Shown here in pieces: positions 1 through 14,100 of a DNA stretch of 64,000 nt. Made by a program: the position numbers and the translations under genes. This DNA is from Rhodococcus sp. KBS0724 (GTDB lineage Bacteria > Actinomycetota > Actinomycetes > Mycobacteriales > Mycobacteriaceae): assembly GCF_005938745.2 (NCBI RefSeq), contig NZ_VCBX02000001.1:3796501-3860500 (forward strand). The letters run 5' to 3'. The notes beneath the pieces are model-generated. The model worked only from the letters and a program-made list of their open reading frames with translations, searched no databases and had not been told where the DNA came from. The number at the start of each line of letters is the position of its first letter. Within the stretch, counting starts at the first letter, position 1.

Positions 1-2139
1 TAGCCGGGCGAGTTCCTCACCGCCGTACACGTCAGGTGGCGCAATCACCATCGTCGCGCCGGCGCCGAACGCCTGCAGGTATTCGAAGAGCGACCCGTCG
101 AAACTCGGAGTGGAGAAGTGCAAGGTTCGAGATCGGGAATTCGCGGCGAATCGGTCGATCTGGTCGCGGGCGAAATTGTCGAGCCCCTGGTGCGTGACGA
201 CCACCCCTTTGGGCAGTCCCGTAGACCCCGACGTGTACACGATGTACGCAGCGCAATCCATCCTGATCGGACGGATTCGGTCGGAATTTGTCACGGGTGC
301 CCCGGAGTGGTCCTCGCATTCGTCCACGAAGTCCGGGTGGTCGAGAACCAGCCAACGCGCTGTTCCCAGGAGGCGATCGTGGTGCTCGGTTGTGGTGACA
401 CCGACGCTTACTCCGGAGTCTGCGAGCATATGAGCGATACGCTCGTCCGGATAGTTCGGGTCGATCGGCACAAATGCGGCGCCTGTTTTTGCCACCGCCA
501 CCATCGACAGTACCGAATCGAGCGAGCGCGGAATCCCCACGGCGACCTGATTCTCCGGGCCAACGCCATGCGAGATCAGCACTCGGGCAATTCGATTCGA
601 GCGTCGGTCCAACTCCTCGAAACTCATGTCGCCGTCCTCCGAGACGACGGCGATCGCATCTGGATTACGTGTGGCGGCGTCGCCGAAAATCTCCGGCAAG
701 GTGCGGGCCGAACCGCCGCTGGGGCCGCTAACCGGCATCAGATCGCGGCGCTCGCTATCGGTCAACAGCGATACGGCGGCCAACGGTTGGTCGGGGCGAA
801 GACAATTCTCGAGCATCTGCAGCAGACGACGTGCCATGGATTCGATTGCGTCCGAACCGAAAACGTCGGGAAGATACTCGAATTTCAGGTGCAACCTGGT
901 GTCGACCGACGCCACCAGACTCAGCGGATAGTGGGCGGCATCCTTGGCGTCGACGCCGGTAACTCGCATTCCGGCGATGTCGGTGTCCGTCGACAATCCC
1001 TCGCGGTCAACCGGATACGACTCGAACACGGTCAACGTGTCGAATCCGATCTCCGGGCCACCGACCTCTTGAATCTCGGCAAGACCGAGATAGTGGTGAT
1101 CCAGCAACGCTGCCTGCTCGACCTGAACCCGATCGACCAATTCACCCAGCGTCTCGTCGTTACGAAGACTGATCCGCACAGGAAGTGTGTTGATGAACAG
1201 TCCGATCATCGTTTCGATGCCGCCCAGTTCAGGTGGTCGTCCCGATACTGTGGCACCGAACAGGACGTCGTCTCGCCCGGTCATCGCGGCGAGCACGATC
1301 CCCCACGACACCTGCACCAGCGTGTTCATTGTCAGCCCACGCGAACGCGCAGCATCTCGCAGACGAGTAGTCGTGTCTTCACCGACGTCGAACACCCATT
1401 CCTCCGCCGTAGTGGACAATCGGCGCGCGCGATCCACGGGAGCGAGCAGGGTCGGGCCGTCCACCCCGGAGAGGGCCAGGGCCCACGCGTCTCGGGAGTC
1501 GCCGTGATCGCGGCGACTCATCCACTCGAGGTAGTCACGGTACCCGCGTGTGCGCGGCAATGCCGACACGTCACCGTCGACGGCGTACAACGTCAACAGT
1601 TCCTTGACCAGCAACGGCATCGACCACCCGTCGAGCAGGATGTGATGGTTGGTGACCACGAGCGTGTACGTGCTCGGCGTGATCCTGATCAGCGTGAACC
1701 GGATCAGCGGCGGTTGTGTCATGTCGAACGGCGTCGACCTGTCCTGCGCCAGAACGTGGTCGACGGTCCTCTCGCCGCCGGCCGTGAGATCAACCTCCAG
1801 CCACGGCGGGGACACCTTCCGACTGACCACTTGCACAGCCTGCCCGTCTACGTCGTGCAGGAACGCGGCGCGAAGGTTGGCATGCCGGTCGAGCACTGTG
1901 GCAGCAGCACGGTGCAACCGATCGGGATCCACATCACCGACAAGGTCGAGCGCGACCTGCACGAGATAGGCGTCAACAGACTCGTCGTCGTGGGCGGATT
2001 CGTCCGCCAGTTCCGCATGGAAGAGAAGCCCCGATTGCAGGGGCGAGAGCGGCCAGACGTCGGCCAGGTCCGCGCAACGACTTTCGAGGTTTTCGATCGC
2101 ATCCTGCCGAAGGTCGACAAGATCGAAGTCGGACGGCGT
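1..2139 (-). other. NRPS module 6 (partial): post-E C domain and first half of A6
   Basis: The C domain (about 760-2080) shows [15 protein letters not shown] and [10 protein letters not shown], the type that condenses onto a D-residue, consistent with the preceding E domain. The A domain is cut by the window edge just after YGGEEL. Its first specificity residues (D-G-F from [10 protein letters not shown]) can be read but the rest cannot. Its sequence resembles A1 and A3, so another hydrophobic or aromatic residue is a reasonable guess. Confidence 0.8.
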
Positions 2140-5100
2140 GAACCCACCCCCTGATTCCGCGTACGCACCGAGCGCAGCAAGCGCTTCCATCCACAGCTGG
2201 GTAAGTTGTTGTGCGTCTTCGCCGGTGAGAACGCCAGGTGGGTACGTCCAGGTCGAGCTCAATACCGGACCGTCATCGGTCTCGATCGTCATCGCATTGA
2301 TGTCGACCACAACAGCCAGTGGCAGGTCTGCCGTTGTAGCGTCGCGCAGTCCGCCATCGTCAATCGGCGCCCAGCCGACCGAATTGTCGGCGCCGGCACT
2401 GCCTAGCCGTCCGTGGTAATTGAAGCTGATCTGCGGAGCGGGTAACGGCGAAAGTTGCCGGGCCGTATCACGGTTCAGATATCGGAGAAGTCCAAAACCG
2501 ATGCCGCGCTCGGGAACCGCGCGCAACTGCTCCTTCACCGCCTTGATCGCATCGCCCATCGAAGGACCACCGGCATAGGCGTCGTCGAGATCCACACCGT
2601 TCAGATCGAGGCGAACCGGGAAGATCGTCGTGAACCATCCGACGGTGCGAGCGAGATCTGCACCGGGAACGACCTGCTCTTCACGGCCGTGACCTTCGAG
2701 GTTCAGCAAAGCGTCCGCCTGAGTGATCCCACGATCACGACGCCACCGGACCAAAGCCAGGCTCAGCGCAGTCAACAATCCGTCGGCAACACTGCTGTGA
2801 AATGCCTGCGGCACTGCCAGGAGCAGTCTCTCGGTCAATTCAGCGGGAACTCGCACCTCGATGTCCGCGGCGGTGGCTCCGGTGTCCGCAGACGTCAGGG
2901 GCCGCATTCCCAGCGCAGGATCGGGGCCGGTGAGCGTCTGTCGCCAGAATTCGAGTTCAGCACCGCGGTGCACGTCATGGGCGGCGTCGACCAATGCATG
3001 GGACCACCGGCGCATCGACGTCCCCACCGGCGCCGGGACCGACTCGACACCAGCCTGAATCTGAGCACAAGCCAGGGCAAGATCGGGGATCAGTATTCGC
3101 CAGGACACGCCGTCCATCACCAGGTGATGGACAGCAAACAGCAAGCGGCCCTGTCGATCCGGGCCGTTGTCGAGCCAGACGATCTGCACCATGACACCGG
3201 ATTCCGGGTCCAGCCGACCTACCGCAGCATCAAGTTCCCTCGCCGTAGCCGTGTCGGCAGGCTCGGTGACGGTTGACCCAGCGACGGTTGACCCGGCATC
3301 CGTCGGTACTCGCCGGACCACTGCGGACGCCGTGACCGAACCTTCGCCCATCACCTCCAGTTCCCACCCGTGATCGCCTTCCCTACTCCGATCTGTTGGG
3401 TGCAGTCGCGCTCGCAAGACATCATGTCGGTCCAGCACAACCTGCACGGCCGCCGTCAGGGTGTTTTCGTCGACGTTGCTTGGAACCGTGAACAGTGCAG
3501 ACTGCGAGTAGCGGCGAAAATCACCGCCGCGTTCGAACATCCACACAGCGATCGGCGTCAATGCGACATCACCGACACCAGCGCCGGGCAACTCGTCCAG
3601 AACAACGTCTTCGCCACTCGTTCGAGCCGTCTGAGCCAGCGCCGCAACGGTTTTGCGCTCGAATACATCTCGTGGCGTTATCAGAACTCCGGCCGCCTTG
3701 GCGCGGGTCACCAACTGGATCGACATGATGCTGTCGCCGCCGAGGGTGAAGAACGAATCGTCGACGCCCACTGTGCCTAGTCCCAGAACCTCGGCAAACA
3801 GGTCGACAAGAATGCGTTCGTTCTCGGAAACCGGGGCTCGGCTCGCCGTGACCTGTTGCCCGAAGTCCGGTTCCGGCAGTGCTTGTCGGTCAAGTTTCCC
3901 GTTTCCGGTGAGGGGCAGTTCGCCGAGGACGACAACAACCGACGGCGTCATGTGAGATGCCAAACTCTCCGCAACCTCGTCGAGGAGTGCATCAGGGTCG
4001 ATTGCCGCGCCGGCCTCCGGCACCACGTAGCCCACCAACCGATCACCGCGTGCCACCGCCGCCGACTGCGCCACTCCCGCGCCGGCGAGCAAGGCCGACT
4101 CGACTTCACCGAGTTCGATCCGGTAGCCCTTCACCTGCACCTGCTGGTCGTTGCGGCCGAGATACTCCAACTGGCCCTGCTCATTCCATCGCGCCAGGTC
4201 GCCGGACCGGTACATACGCATCCCGGGACTGAAGGGGTCCGGAACAAACCGTGCGGAGGTGAGCGCGAACCGGCCGAGGTACCCCCGTGAGATCTGCGCA
4301 CCCGAGACGTACATCTCGCCGGCCACGCCCGGGGGCACCGGATGAAGCCGATCGTCGAGCACGTACACGCGCAGGCCAGGCAACGCCGGGCCGATCACCG
4401 ATGCGGATACGCCGCGCACGAGGTCCTCATCCAGCGGCAGACAGCTGACATGCACCGTTGTTTCCGTGATGCCGTACATGTTGACCAGAGTCGGGGCGCT
4501 GTCGCCGCGTCGCGAGTACCAGCGTTCCAACTGCCCGAAGTCGAGGGCTTCCCCGCCGAAGATCACATACCGCAACAGCAGATCAGGCTCGCCGGCCAGG
4601 TGGTCGGCCTGCGCCAGTTGGTAGAAGGCCGTCGGCGTTTGATTGAGCACGGTGACGCGCTCGCGCTGCAGCAGTTCGAGGAATGCCTCGGGTGAGCGCG
4701 CGGTGAAGTAGTCGACCAATACCAATCGTCCACCGTGGGCGAGGGCACCCCACATTTCCCAGACGGAGAAATCGAACGCGGCGGAATGGAACATAGTCCA
4801 CACATCGTCTTCACCGAATCCGTACAGCGACTGGGCGTTTGCCAGCAACGTGACCGCGTTGCGGTGTGTAACCGCCGCGCCCTTCGGCCGTCCGGTAGAA
4901 CCGGAGGTATAGATCACGTACGCCACCGAATCCAGGTGCAGCGGACGCAGGCGATCGGCATCCGTTACCGGTGACGACGGAAACCCTTTCAGCGCAGTCA
5001 CAGTTTCGTCGCTGTCCACCACGATTGTGGGGACACTCGAAGCGTCCAGGATGCCGCTGTCTTCGATTGTGGTGAGCGCACAGGCCGGCGCACTGTCGCT

Positions 5101-8100
5101 CAGCAGGAATTCCAGTCGCTGAGCCGGCGAGGCCACGTCCACGGGCAGGTAGCCCGCACCAGCCTTCACTACAGCAAGCAGCGCCACCACCAGATCGAGG
5201 GAACGCGTCATAGCAACGGCAACCAGAGTTTCCGCACCCACTCCCCGCGACACCAGCAGCCTCGCGAGGCGGTTCGCCCGTTCGTCGAGTTCGAGGTACG
5301 TCACCGTACCGCCGTCGCAGCTCACAGCAACCGCTTGGCCGGCTGACGCTACCGACAGATCGAATAGATCTACGAGCGACTGCGGTCCAGCATCAACGCC
5401 CGGCCGGTTCGAGCTCAGCAGCACACGCTCGCGTTCGGCCGGGAGCAGTATGTCGATATCGCCGACCGGCACCGACTGATCTGCGGCAACGGTTTCGACG
5501 ACACGTACAAATCGCTCCGACAGACGTCGAACCGATGCGTGATCGAAAATATCGCCCGCATAGCGGAACCCGGCGCTGATACCGGCCGGCGAACCGTGCT
5601 CGTCCACCCGCTCGACGAGACTCAGTTGCAGGTCGAATTTTGCCACGTCCAGATCGATGTCGAGTTCGCGGACAGTCAACTCCGGCAGTTCAAGTCGCAG
5701 GTGGCTGGAGTTCTGGAATTCGATGACCACCTGAAACAGCGGTGTATGCGCCGTGGACCGTTCCGGTGCAAGCGCGTCCACCAACCGCTCGAAGGGGATG
5801 TCCGCATGCCCGAACGCACCGAGATCTACCGTGCGCACCGTTCTCAGCACCTCGGCAAATGATGCTCCGGGCGACACCGGCGTTCGAAGCACAAGCGTAT
5901 TGACGAACATTCCCACCACATCGTCGAGTAACGCTTCGCCCCGGCCCGCGACCGGCGTCCCCACCGCAACGTCACTCGAGGCCGACAACCGTGCCAACAC
6001 CACAGCCAGGGCGGCGTGCATCACCATGAACAGCGTCGAATTACTCTGGCGCGCAATCTCGGCCAGTTCACGGTGAACGCCGGCCGGAATGTCGAACGGC
6101 ACCACGGATCCTTCCGTGGACCGCTGAACCGGCCTCGGTCGATCCAACGGCAATGGCAGGACCTCGGGGATGCCGGACAACGCCGCCGTCCAATAGTCGA
6201 GTTGATCGGCGATCACCGACTCCGATTGTTGCTCTGTGCCCAGAACCTCCCGCTGCCACAGGCTGTAGTCGGCGTACTGCACGGGCAACGCCGCCCACCC
6301 GGGACTCTGATGTTGCGTGCGCGCTGTATACGCACGCATGACATCTCGTGCCAACGGTGCCATCGAGAATCCGTCAGCCGAGATGTGGTGAGCGACAATG
6401 GCAAGAACGTGCCGCTCGGAAGCCAGTCGCAGCAACTGCACGCGGATCGGAAGGTCCGTGGTGACGTCAAATCCTGTTCCGGTGAGGTTTTCGATCACAG
6501 CGTGAAGTTCCTGATCGAACACCGGAATCGGACGAAGGTCCGGCGCAACAGCCGAGGATTCGAGAATCAGCTGTCGCGGCCCGTCCACCGAGCCCGGGAA
6601 CACAGTTCGCAAGGACTCATGCCGGTCCAGCACATCACCGAGGGCCGCCTGGAGAGCATCCAGATCCACAGCTCCGTCCAACTGCAGGACAACGGGGATG
6701 TTGTAGGCCGACGAGGACGTGTCGAATTGGTTGACGAACCACATGCGTGCCTGAGCGAGGGACAGCGGGATTCGATCGGGGCGCGGCCTGGCCGCGAGTG
6801 CAGGTTGGGTGAGTTCGTTTCCTACAGTTGACTCGAGCCTGGCAGCAAGTGCGGAAACCACCGGCGTGTCGAACAACCCGGCAACGTTCAGTTCGGTGTT
6901 CAACGCGCTGTTGATCCGCCCCACTGCTCGGGTAGCACTGAGCGAATCTCCGCCGAGTGCAAAGAAACTGTCGTCGGCGCCGACGCGATCAACGCCGATC
7001 ACGTCGGCAAATGCCTGCGCAATCGCTTCCTGCACCGGTGTGCTCGGAGCTTGATACACCGCTGTGGCAAACTCCGGTTCCGGCAGGGCTTTTCGGTCCA
7101 GTTTTCCGTTCGCGGTCACCGGCAGCACCGCGAGCACCGTCACCACCGACGGCACCATGTACGCGGGCAGATCCTGTGCGGCCGAGTCCAGCACTTCACG
7201 CTCGACCAGCGTTACACCCGCCGCGGCAACAACATACGCCGCAAGGAATTCCCCGGCAGCCCCGCTTCGGAGAACCACCGCTGCCTGCGCGACCCCCTCC
7301 TGGCGTGTCAATACTGCCTCGATCTCCCCCAATTCGATCCGCTGGCCCCGCAACTTCACCTGGAAATCGCTACGACCGACGTACTCCAACTCACCCGAGC
7401 TACTGCCCCTCGCCCCACCCCACCGCACCAGATCCCCAGTCCGATACAACCGCTCACCCCGCGCGCCGAACGGATCCGCCACAAACCGATCCGCCGTCAA
7501 ATCAACCCGCCCCTGATACCCCCGAGCCAACTGCACACCACCGAGATACAACTCCCCCACCACACCCACCGGAACCGGATGCAAACGCCCATCCAGCACA
7601 TACACACGCGTGTTCCACACCGGCACACCGATAGGCACTCCGGTTGCCCCTGACCCGAAAACGTCCGACCCGAAAACCTCCGACCCGACATCTTCCGGCC
7701 GGACCTCATGGAACGTCACATCCACCGACGCCTCCGTCGGACCGTACAGATTGTGCAGTTCCGCATCGCTGCGCCGCAGCAGACGCGCAGCTGTTGACGC
7801 TGCCAGCGCTTCGCCACTGGTAAACACCCGCCGCACTGAGTCATGGCCGCCGACGTCAACGCCGGCGAGAAACACCTCGAGCATCGACGGTACAAAATGC
7901 ACCGTCGTGACGGACTCGTCGCGGATCACGCGGTCGAGATACACCGGATCACGATGCTCACCCGGCTCAGCGATGACCAGCCGGGCACCAACCTGCAACG
8001 GCCAGAACAACTCCCACACCGATACGTCGAATGTCGACGGCGTTTTCTGCAACACTACGTCGTCACCGGTGAGCGGATAGCGATCCTGCATCCACAACAG

Positions 8101-11100
8101 ACGGTTGACTACACCCTCATGGGGAACCACCACGCCCTTCGGTCGACCGGTGGAACCTGACGTGAACATGACATACGCCGGATGCTCCGGCCGTAGCGGC
8201 GCAATCCGCTCGCTGCCCAGCACTGGGTCCGGTGAATACTCCGATACATCAACATGATCCAGCTCCAGTACCGTTACACCGGCGGGCAGCACACCCCGCT
8301 CGGCAGCTGTGGACAGCACCACCACCGGACTGGCCGCTCCCACCACATACCCAACGCGCTCCGCCGGCTGATCGGGGTCGATCGGAACATACGCCCCGCC
8401 GGCCTTCACCACCGCGTAGATTGCCACCAGCATCTCCAGCGACCGGGAAACCGCAACGCCCACCCGCGATTCCGGACCCACGCCCAGACCGATCAGCAGC
8501 CGCGCCAATCGGTTCACACGCCCATCGAATTCGAGATAGGACAACACCGCACCGTCGATCACCACCGCAGCGGATTCAGGAGTGCGCGCCACCTGTGCAT
8601 CGAAGAGATCCACCAGGGTCGTAGCGGACACGCGGTGGCCCGTCATATTCCACGCACCCAGCACCAACTCACGCTCACCATCGGCAAAGATGTCGACGTC
8701 ACCGACCGGTGTATCGGCGTCGAGAGCAATCGTCTCGAGAATCCGCACCAACCGATCGACGTACCGGCTCACCGTCTTGGCATCGAAGGTTGACGGTTGA
8801 TAGCGCAGGCTCAGCCGCAATCGGGGTTCGAGGATCGTGAGCAGGGTCAGTGGGTAGTGCGTGGCGTCGCGAGCATCCACACCCGCTACGCGCATACCGG
8901 CAATGTCCACATCGTCGTCCAGCCCGGACGTGTCCACCGGGTACGACTCGAATACCGACAGCGTGTCGAACAGGTTGCCCACGCCGACACGGGCCTGAAT
9001 CTCGCCGAGCCCTATCTGGTGATGATCGAGGAGAGCGGCGTGCTCCCCCTGCATCCGAACCAGCAACTGCACGCATGTCTCGTCCGGATTCATCTGCACT
9101 CGAACGGGCAGTGTATTGATGAACAACCCCAGCATGTTTTCCACCCCGGGCAGTTCCGGCGATCGTCCCGAGACAGTGGCGCCGAAGACGACGTCGTCAC
9201 GAGAGAGCAAGCGAGACAGAAGAACACCCCATGCTGCCTGAATCACCGTGTTCATCGTGACCCCGCTGCGCTGCGCGGTGGCAGTGAGGGCATCGAACAC
9301 CGGCGCGGGCACATCGATGTCAACCTCGGCCGGCACTGCAAGGTGCGCGCCAGGCGCGGAAGGTGCCAGTAGCGTCGGCTCGGCAACACCAACCAAGGCG
9401 CGTTCCCAGGCCCGCGCTGAGGCTTCGGAATCCCGGTGCGCCAACCAGCTCAGATAATTGCGGTACGAGGGAGATGCCGGCAGATCCACAGGGGTTCCGT
9501 CAGCGGCGTACCGCGTCAGCAGTTCCCGCACCAACAAGGGCATCGACCAACCGTCGAGAATGATGTGATGGTTGGTCACCGCCAACACATAACGCTCGGG
9601 TGCAGTGCGCAGCAGTGTCAGACGCAGCAACGGAGGTGCGTCGAGGGCGAACCGGGCGCTGCGATCCTCGTCGAGACAGCGTCGCAATTCCGCGTCGGCG
9701 GCCGATCCGTAACCCGCCAGATCCACCTCCCGCCACGGAATCTTCACGTCGTCGACAACCACCTGAGCCGGCACCCCGTCGCTGCCGTAGACAAACGCGG
9801 TACGCAGATTCGGGTGACGGGCGACCACACCTGCCGCAGCGCAACGCATGCGCCGTCCGTCGACGGAACCTTCCAACTCGATGCACAACTGCGCGGTATA
9901 AACGTCCACAGTTTCTGCTGCCACGGCGGCGTGAAAGAGCAGACCCTCCTGCAGCGGAGACAGCGACCACACGTCGCGCACTGCGGGGAATCGCTCCTCC
10001 CACAATTCGATCTGTTGCTGGCTCGCCGACACCAGCGGAATGTCGGACGGGGTGAGCCCACCCGCACCCGGCAGTGACGCGTAAGTCGCAAGTCCTTCGA
10101 GCCCACGACGCCACAGATTGCCTATCGCCGCGACATCGTCCTCTGTGACAACACCGGTGGGGTAGGTGAAAGTTGCAGTCAGATGCGGCCCGTCCGGACC
10201 GTCCTCGACGGCAGCGTTGATGTCGATCACGGACGCGACCGGCATGGTGTGGTTCTGCGTCCCACCGAGTTCTCCGCTGCCCCTAACCGGCAGCCAGTCT
10301 TGCGTTCCGCCCGTGGTGCTCACTCGTCCCAGATAGTTGAAACTGACTTGAGGAGAACCGAAATGGCGAAGCGACGCCCCTTCGTCGTCGAGGTATCGCA
10401 GAATGCCGTAGCCGATGCCGTGATCCGGAACAGCACGCAACTGCTCCTTCACGGCTTTGACCGACTGCCCCGCAGCACGACCACCGGCCAGCGCGTCGTC
10501 GACATCGATTCCGGTCAGATCCAGCCGTACCGGATACACGGTGGTGAACCACCCGACGGTGCGGGAAAGATCTGCGCCGGGAACTACGCTCTCCTCGCGG
10601 CCGTGCCCTTCGAGAGTGATCAGGGCATCCGCTGCAGTAGTGCCCTGTCGGCTCCGCCAACTGACGAGGGCCAACGTCAACGCGGCAAGCAAACCGTCGC
10701 CCACACTTCCGTGAACAGCCGTCGGCAAGGTGGTGAGCAGACCACTGGTCACGGCGGGCGGCACCTCGACGGTGACGGTACCGACGGTCGAGTGGACGTC
10801 GATTGCGGGATCGAGTGGCCGCGAACCGATCAACGGATCCGGGCCGTCCAGAATCCTCTTCCACAGGTCGAGTTCACTACTCTGAGCCAGTTCACTACTC
10901 CGTGCGAGTTCACTGCTCCGCTCACGCAAGCCGTGCGACCAGCGTCGCATCGACGTTCCGACGGGTGCGAGAGAAGGAACCTCGCCAGTCTGGAGTTGAC
11001 CCACTACGGACGCAAGATCTGCGACGAGGATGCGCCACGACACGCCGTCCACCGCGAGGTGATGAATAACCACAAGCAGGCGGCCGCTGCTGTTCGGGAC

Positions 11101-14100
11101 GTCGAACCAGATAATGCGCATCAACGCGCCAGTGGCCGGATCCAGAAGGTCGGCAGCAGCCTCGAGTTCCGCGGCTGCCACGGCGGCAAAGTCGTCACCG
11201 TCCACTATGTCGACCGAGATCCGTCTGATCAACGTGTCCGCCGTGATCGAACCCGGCGGCAGTACGTCGATGCCCGGTTGGGTGCTGTTGCCGAGGAGCA
11301 GACGCGCCCGAAGCATGTCGTGGTGATCGAGCACTTCCTGGACTGCTCGCTCGAGAATGTCCTGGGTGAGCCCGGCGGGTGCAGCCAGTAGCAGGGCTTG
11401 AGAGAACCGGTCGAGTTGACCACCGCTGCGTTCCAGCATCCACGACACAACCGGGGTCAAGGGAACGGAACCGACACCGCCACCTGGCAACTCGTCGAGA
11501 GTATCCGCGCCGTCACCCTCGAATCGCGCCGATTCAGCAAGTGCCGCAACGGTTCTGTGATCGAAAACGTCTCGGGGACTCAGGATCACACCGGCAGCTT
11601 TCGCGCGGGCGACCAATTGGATCGACATGATGCTGTCTCCGCCGAGCGCGAAGAACGAATCGTGGACGCCCACTGATTCCAGCCCGAGTACCTCGCAGAA
11701 CAGTCCGGCAAGCAACGCCTCGGTCTCGGTTCGCGGTGGTCGATCCGGTGTCACCGCGGCGGAGAAGTCAGGCGCAGGCAGCGCCGCACGATCAAGCTTT
11801 CCGTGAACCGTGAGGGGAAGAGATTCGAGGATCACCAGCGCCGCCGGAACCATGTACGACGCCAGTCGCGCACCGGCGGCCTCGAGAACGTCTCTCGAAT
11901 CGATCATCGCGCCAGTTTCGGGAACCACGTACCCGATCAACCTGTCGCCGCTACCGTCACCATTCCAGACGTGTGCAACGGCCTGGGCCACGCCGTCGTG
12001 TGCTCCGAGCGCCGATTCAACCTCTCCGAGTTCGATGCGGAAACCACGGATCTTGACCTGGGAATCGCTGCGCCCGAGGTACTCCAACTGCCCGCCGCTC
12101 GACCACCGCACCCGATCGCCGGTGCGGTACATCCGCCTTCCGTCAGGTCCGAAGGGATCGGCGACAAAACGTTCGGCGCTCAGGCCGAACCGCCCGTGAT
12201 AACCACGCGCAAGAGCAGGGCCGGCAAGATACAGCTCGCCCGCAACACCGACCGGTACCGGCTGTAGCCGCGAATCGAGCACAAGTTCTGTGAACCCGCG
12301 GGTGGGGGCGCCGATGGTGACCGGCTCCGAGGGCACCAGGGGCGCACTGATACTCGACACGACTGTCGTTTCCGTCGGTCCGTAGGCATTGAACATTCGC
12401 CGGCCCGGCGCCCATCGTGCCACCAGTTCGGGCGGGCAAGCCTCACCTCCTGTCACCACACATTCGAGTGCTGTGAGGCCGGTGGGGTCAACCGACGCGA
12501 GTGCCGCCGGAGTAACAAAACAATGCGTGACCTGCTCGGATTCAAGGAGTTCCGCCAACGCTGGTCCGCCGTAGACGGACGGCGGAGCTATCACCATCGT
12601 CGCGCCCGCACCGGTCGCCAACAACAATTCGAGAATCGATGCGTCAAAGCTGGGCGATGCAAAGTGCAGTGTCCGCGATCCCGATGTGGTTCCGAATGTT
12701 TCATGCTCCTGCGCGGCAAAGCTGCGCAGACCACGGTGTGTTGTCACGACTCCCTTGGGTGTGCCGGTCGACCCGGAGGTATAGATCAGATACGCCGGAT
12801 TGTCGATCCGGATCGTCGATGTGCGCTCGTCATCGCTGATCCTCGACGTCGAGTAAAACGCCAACCGCTCGTCGAAGCCCGGTTCATCGAGCACCAACCA
12901 CGGCACGACGGTGGGAAGTGTGGCGTGGTGCGCCGCCGTTGTCACACCCCGCACTGCGCCGGAGTCGGTGAGCATGTATTCGATTCGCGCCGAGGGATGA
13001 TGCGGATCAACCGGCAGGAAAGCGGCCCCCGTCTTGGCCACGGCCCACAGTGCCAGAATAGAGTCGACGGATCGCGGGACGCACAATGCGACCACGTTCT
13101 CGGGCCCGACACCGACCTCGATCAGCAGGCGGGCCAGTTGATTCGAGCGCTCGTCGAGTTCGCGGTACTGCACCTCACGCTTGTCGGAGATCAGCGCAAT
13201 GGCATTCGGATCGTGAGAGGTTGTGGTTGCCAACAGATCCGGCAACGTACGCGGGTCCAATCCTTCCCCGCCTCGCACCGGGGTCAGGTCGCCGCGTTCA
13301 TCAGCGATGAGGATATCGATGTCCCCGACGCTCACCTGTGGATCAGCGGTGACAGACTCGAGTATTCGCTGCAGCCGTCCCGCAATCGTAGCGACAGAAG
13401 AATCGTCGAAAAGATCTGTGGCATAACTGAATTCTGCCTCCAGACCGGCGGGGCCGCCGTCGGCACCCACGCGTTCCGACACAGTCAATTGCAGATCGAA
13501 ATTGGTGGTGTCGATCTCGACGTCGACGCTGGTGACCTGCAGATCGGGAAGTTCCAGCGTCGGCCGCTCGATGTCCTGGAACTCCAGCATGACCTGGAAG
13601 AGAGGAGAATACGCCGTAGAGCGTGACGGATTCACTACTTCTACAACACGTTCGAAGGGAACCTCCGCATGCGTGAACGCACCCAGATCGGCTTCCCGGA
13701 CGGTGCCGAGCAATTCGGCGAATGTCGCGCCCGCGTCGATCGTGGTGCGCAGGACAAGCGTGTTGACGAACATGCCGACCACGTCGTCGAGTTCCCTCTC
13801 GCCACGGCCCGCGATCGGTGTGCCGACGGCAATATCGCCGGAATCACTCAACCTCGCCAACATCGCTGCCAACACCGCGTGCACCACCATGAACACGGTG
13901 ACGTTGTATTCCCGCGACATGGCCACCACTCCCGCATGAACGTCTGGCCCGATCGAGAACGGGACGTGCCCCCCGCGAAGCGAACGAACAGCGGGACGCG
14001 GACGGTCGGTGGGTATCTCCAACACCTCGGGCAGTCCTGACAGCGTGCTCGCCCAATACGCCAGCTGCGTCGACACCAGCGACTGTTCGTCGGATTCCGA

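Larger units (their letters stand above)
6790..10049 (-). other. NRPS module 4: C-A-T, predicted L-Ser
   Basis: The C domain is of the type found after E domains ([15 protein letters not shown], then [10 protein letters not shown]), so it should accept a D-configured upstream residue. The A domain (about 7100-8610) gives D-V-W-H-F-S-L-V-D-(K), the exact Ser code. The carrier is LGGDSL near 6940-6965 with no E domain after it. The A domain has a three-copy 15-bp repeat absent from its module 2 twin. Confidence 0.87.

Noticed and set aside
118-2154. 678-codon plus-strand open frame
   Set aside because: Antisense to NRPS module 6 and the module 5 E domain; the minus frame has continuous NRPS motifs, while this one has no recognisable domain and odd composition. 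The same applies to many other long plus-strand frames across 1-21804.
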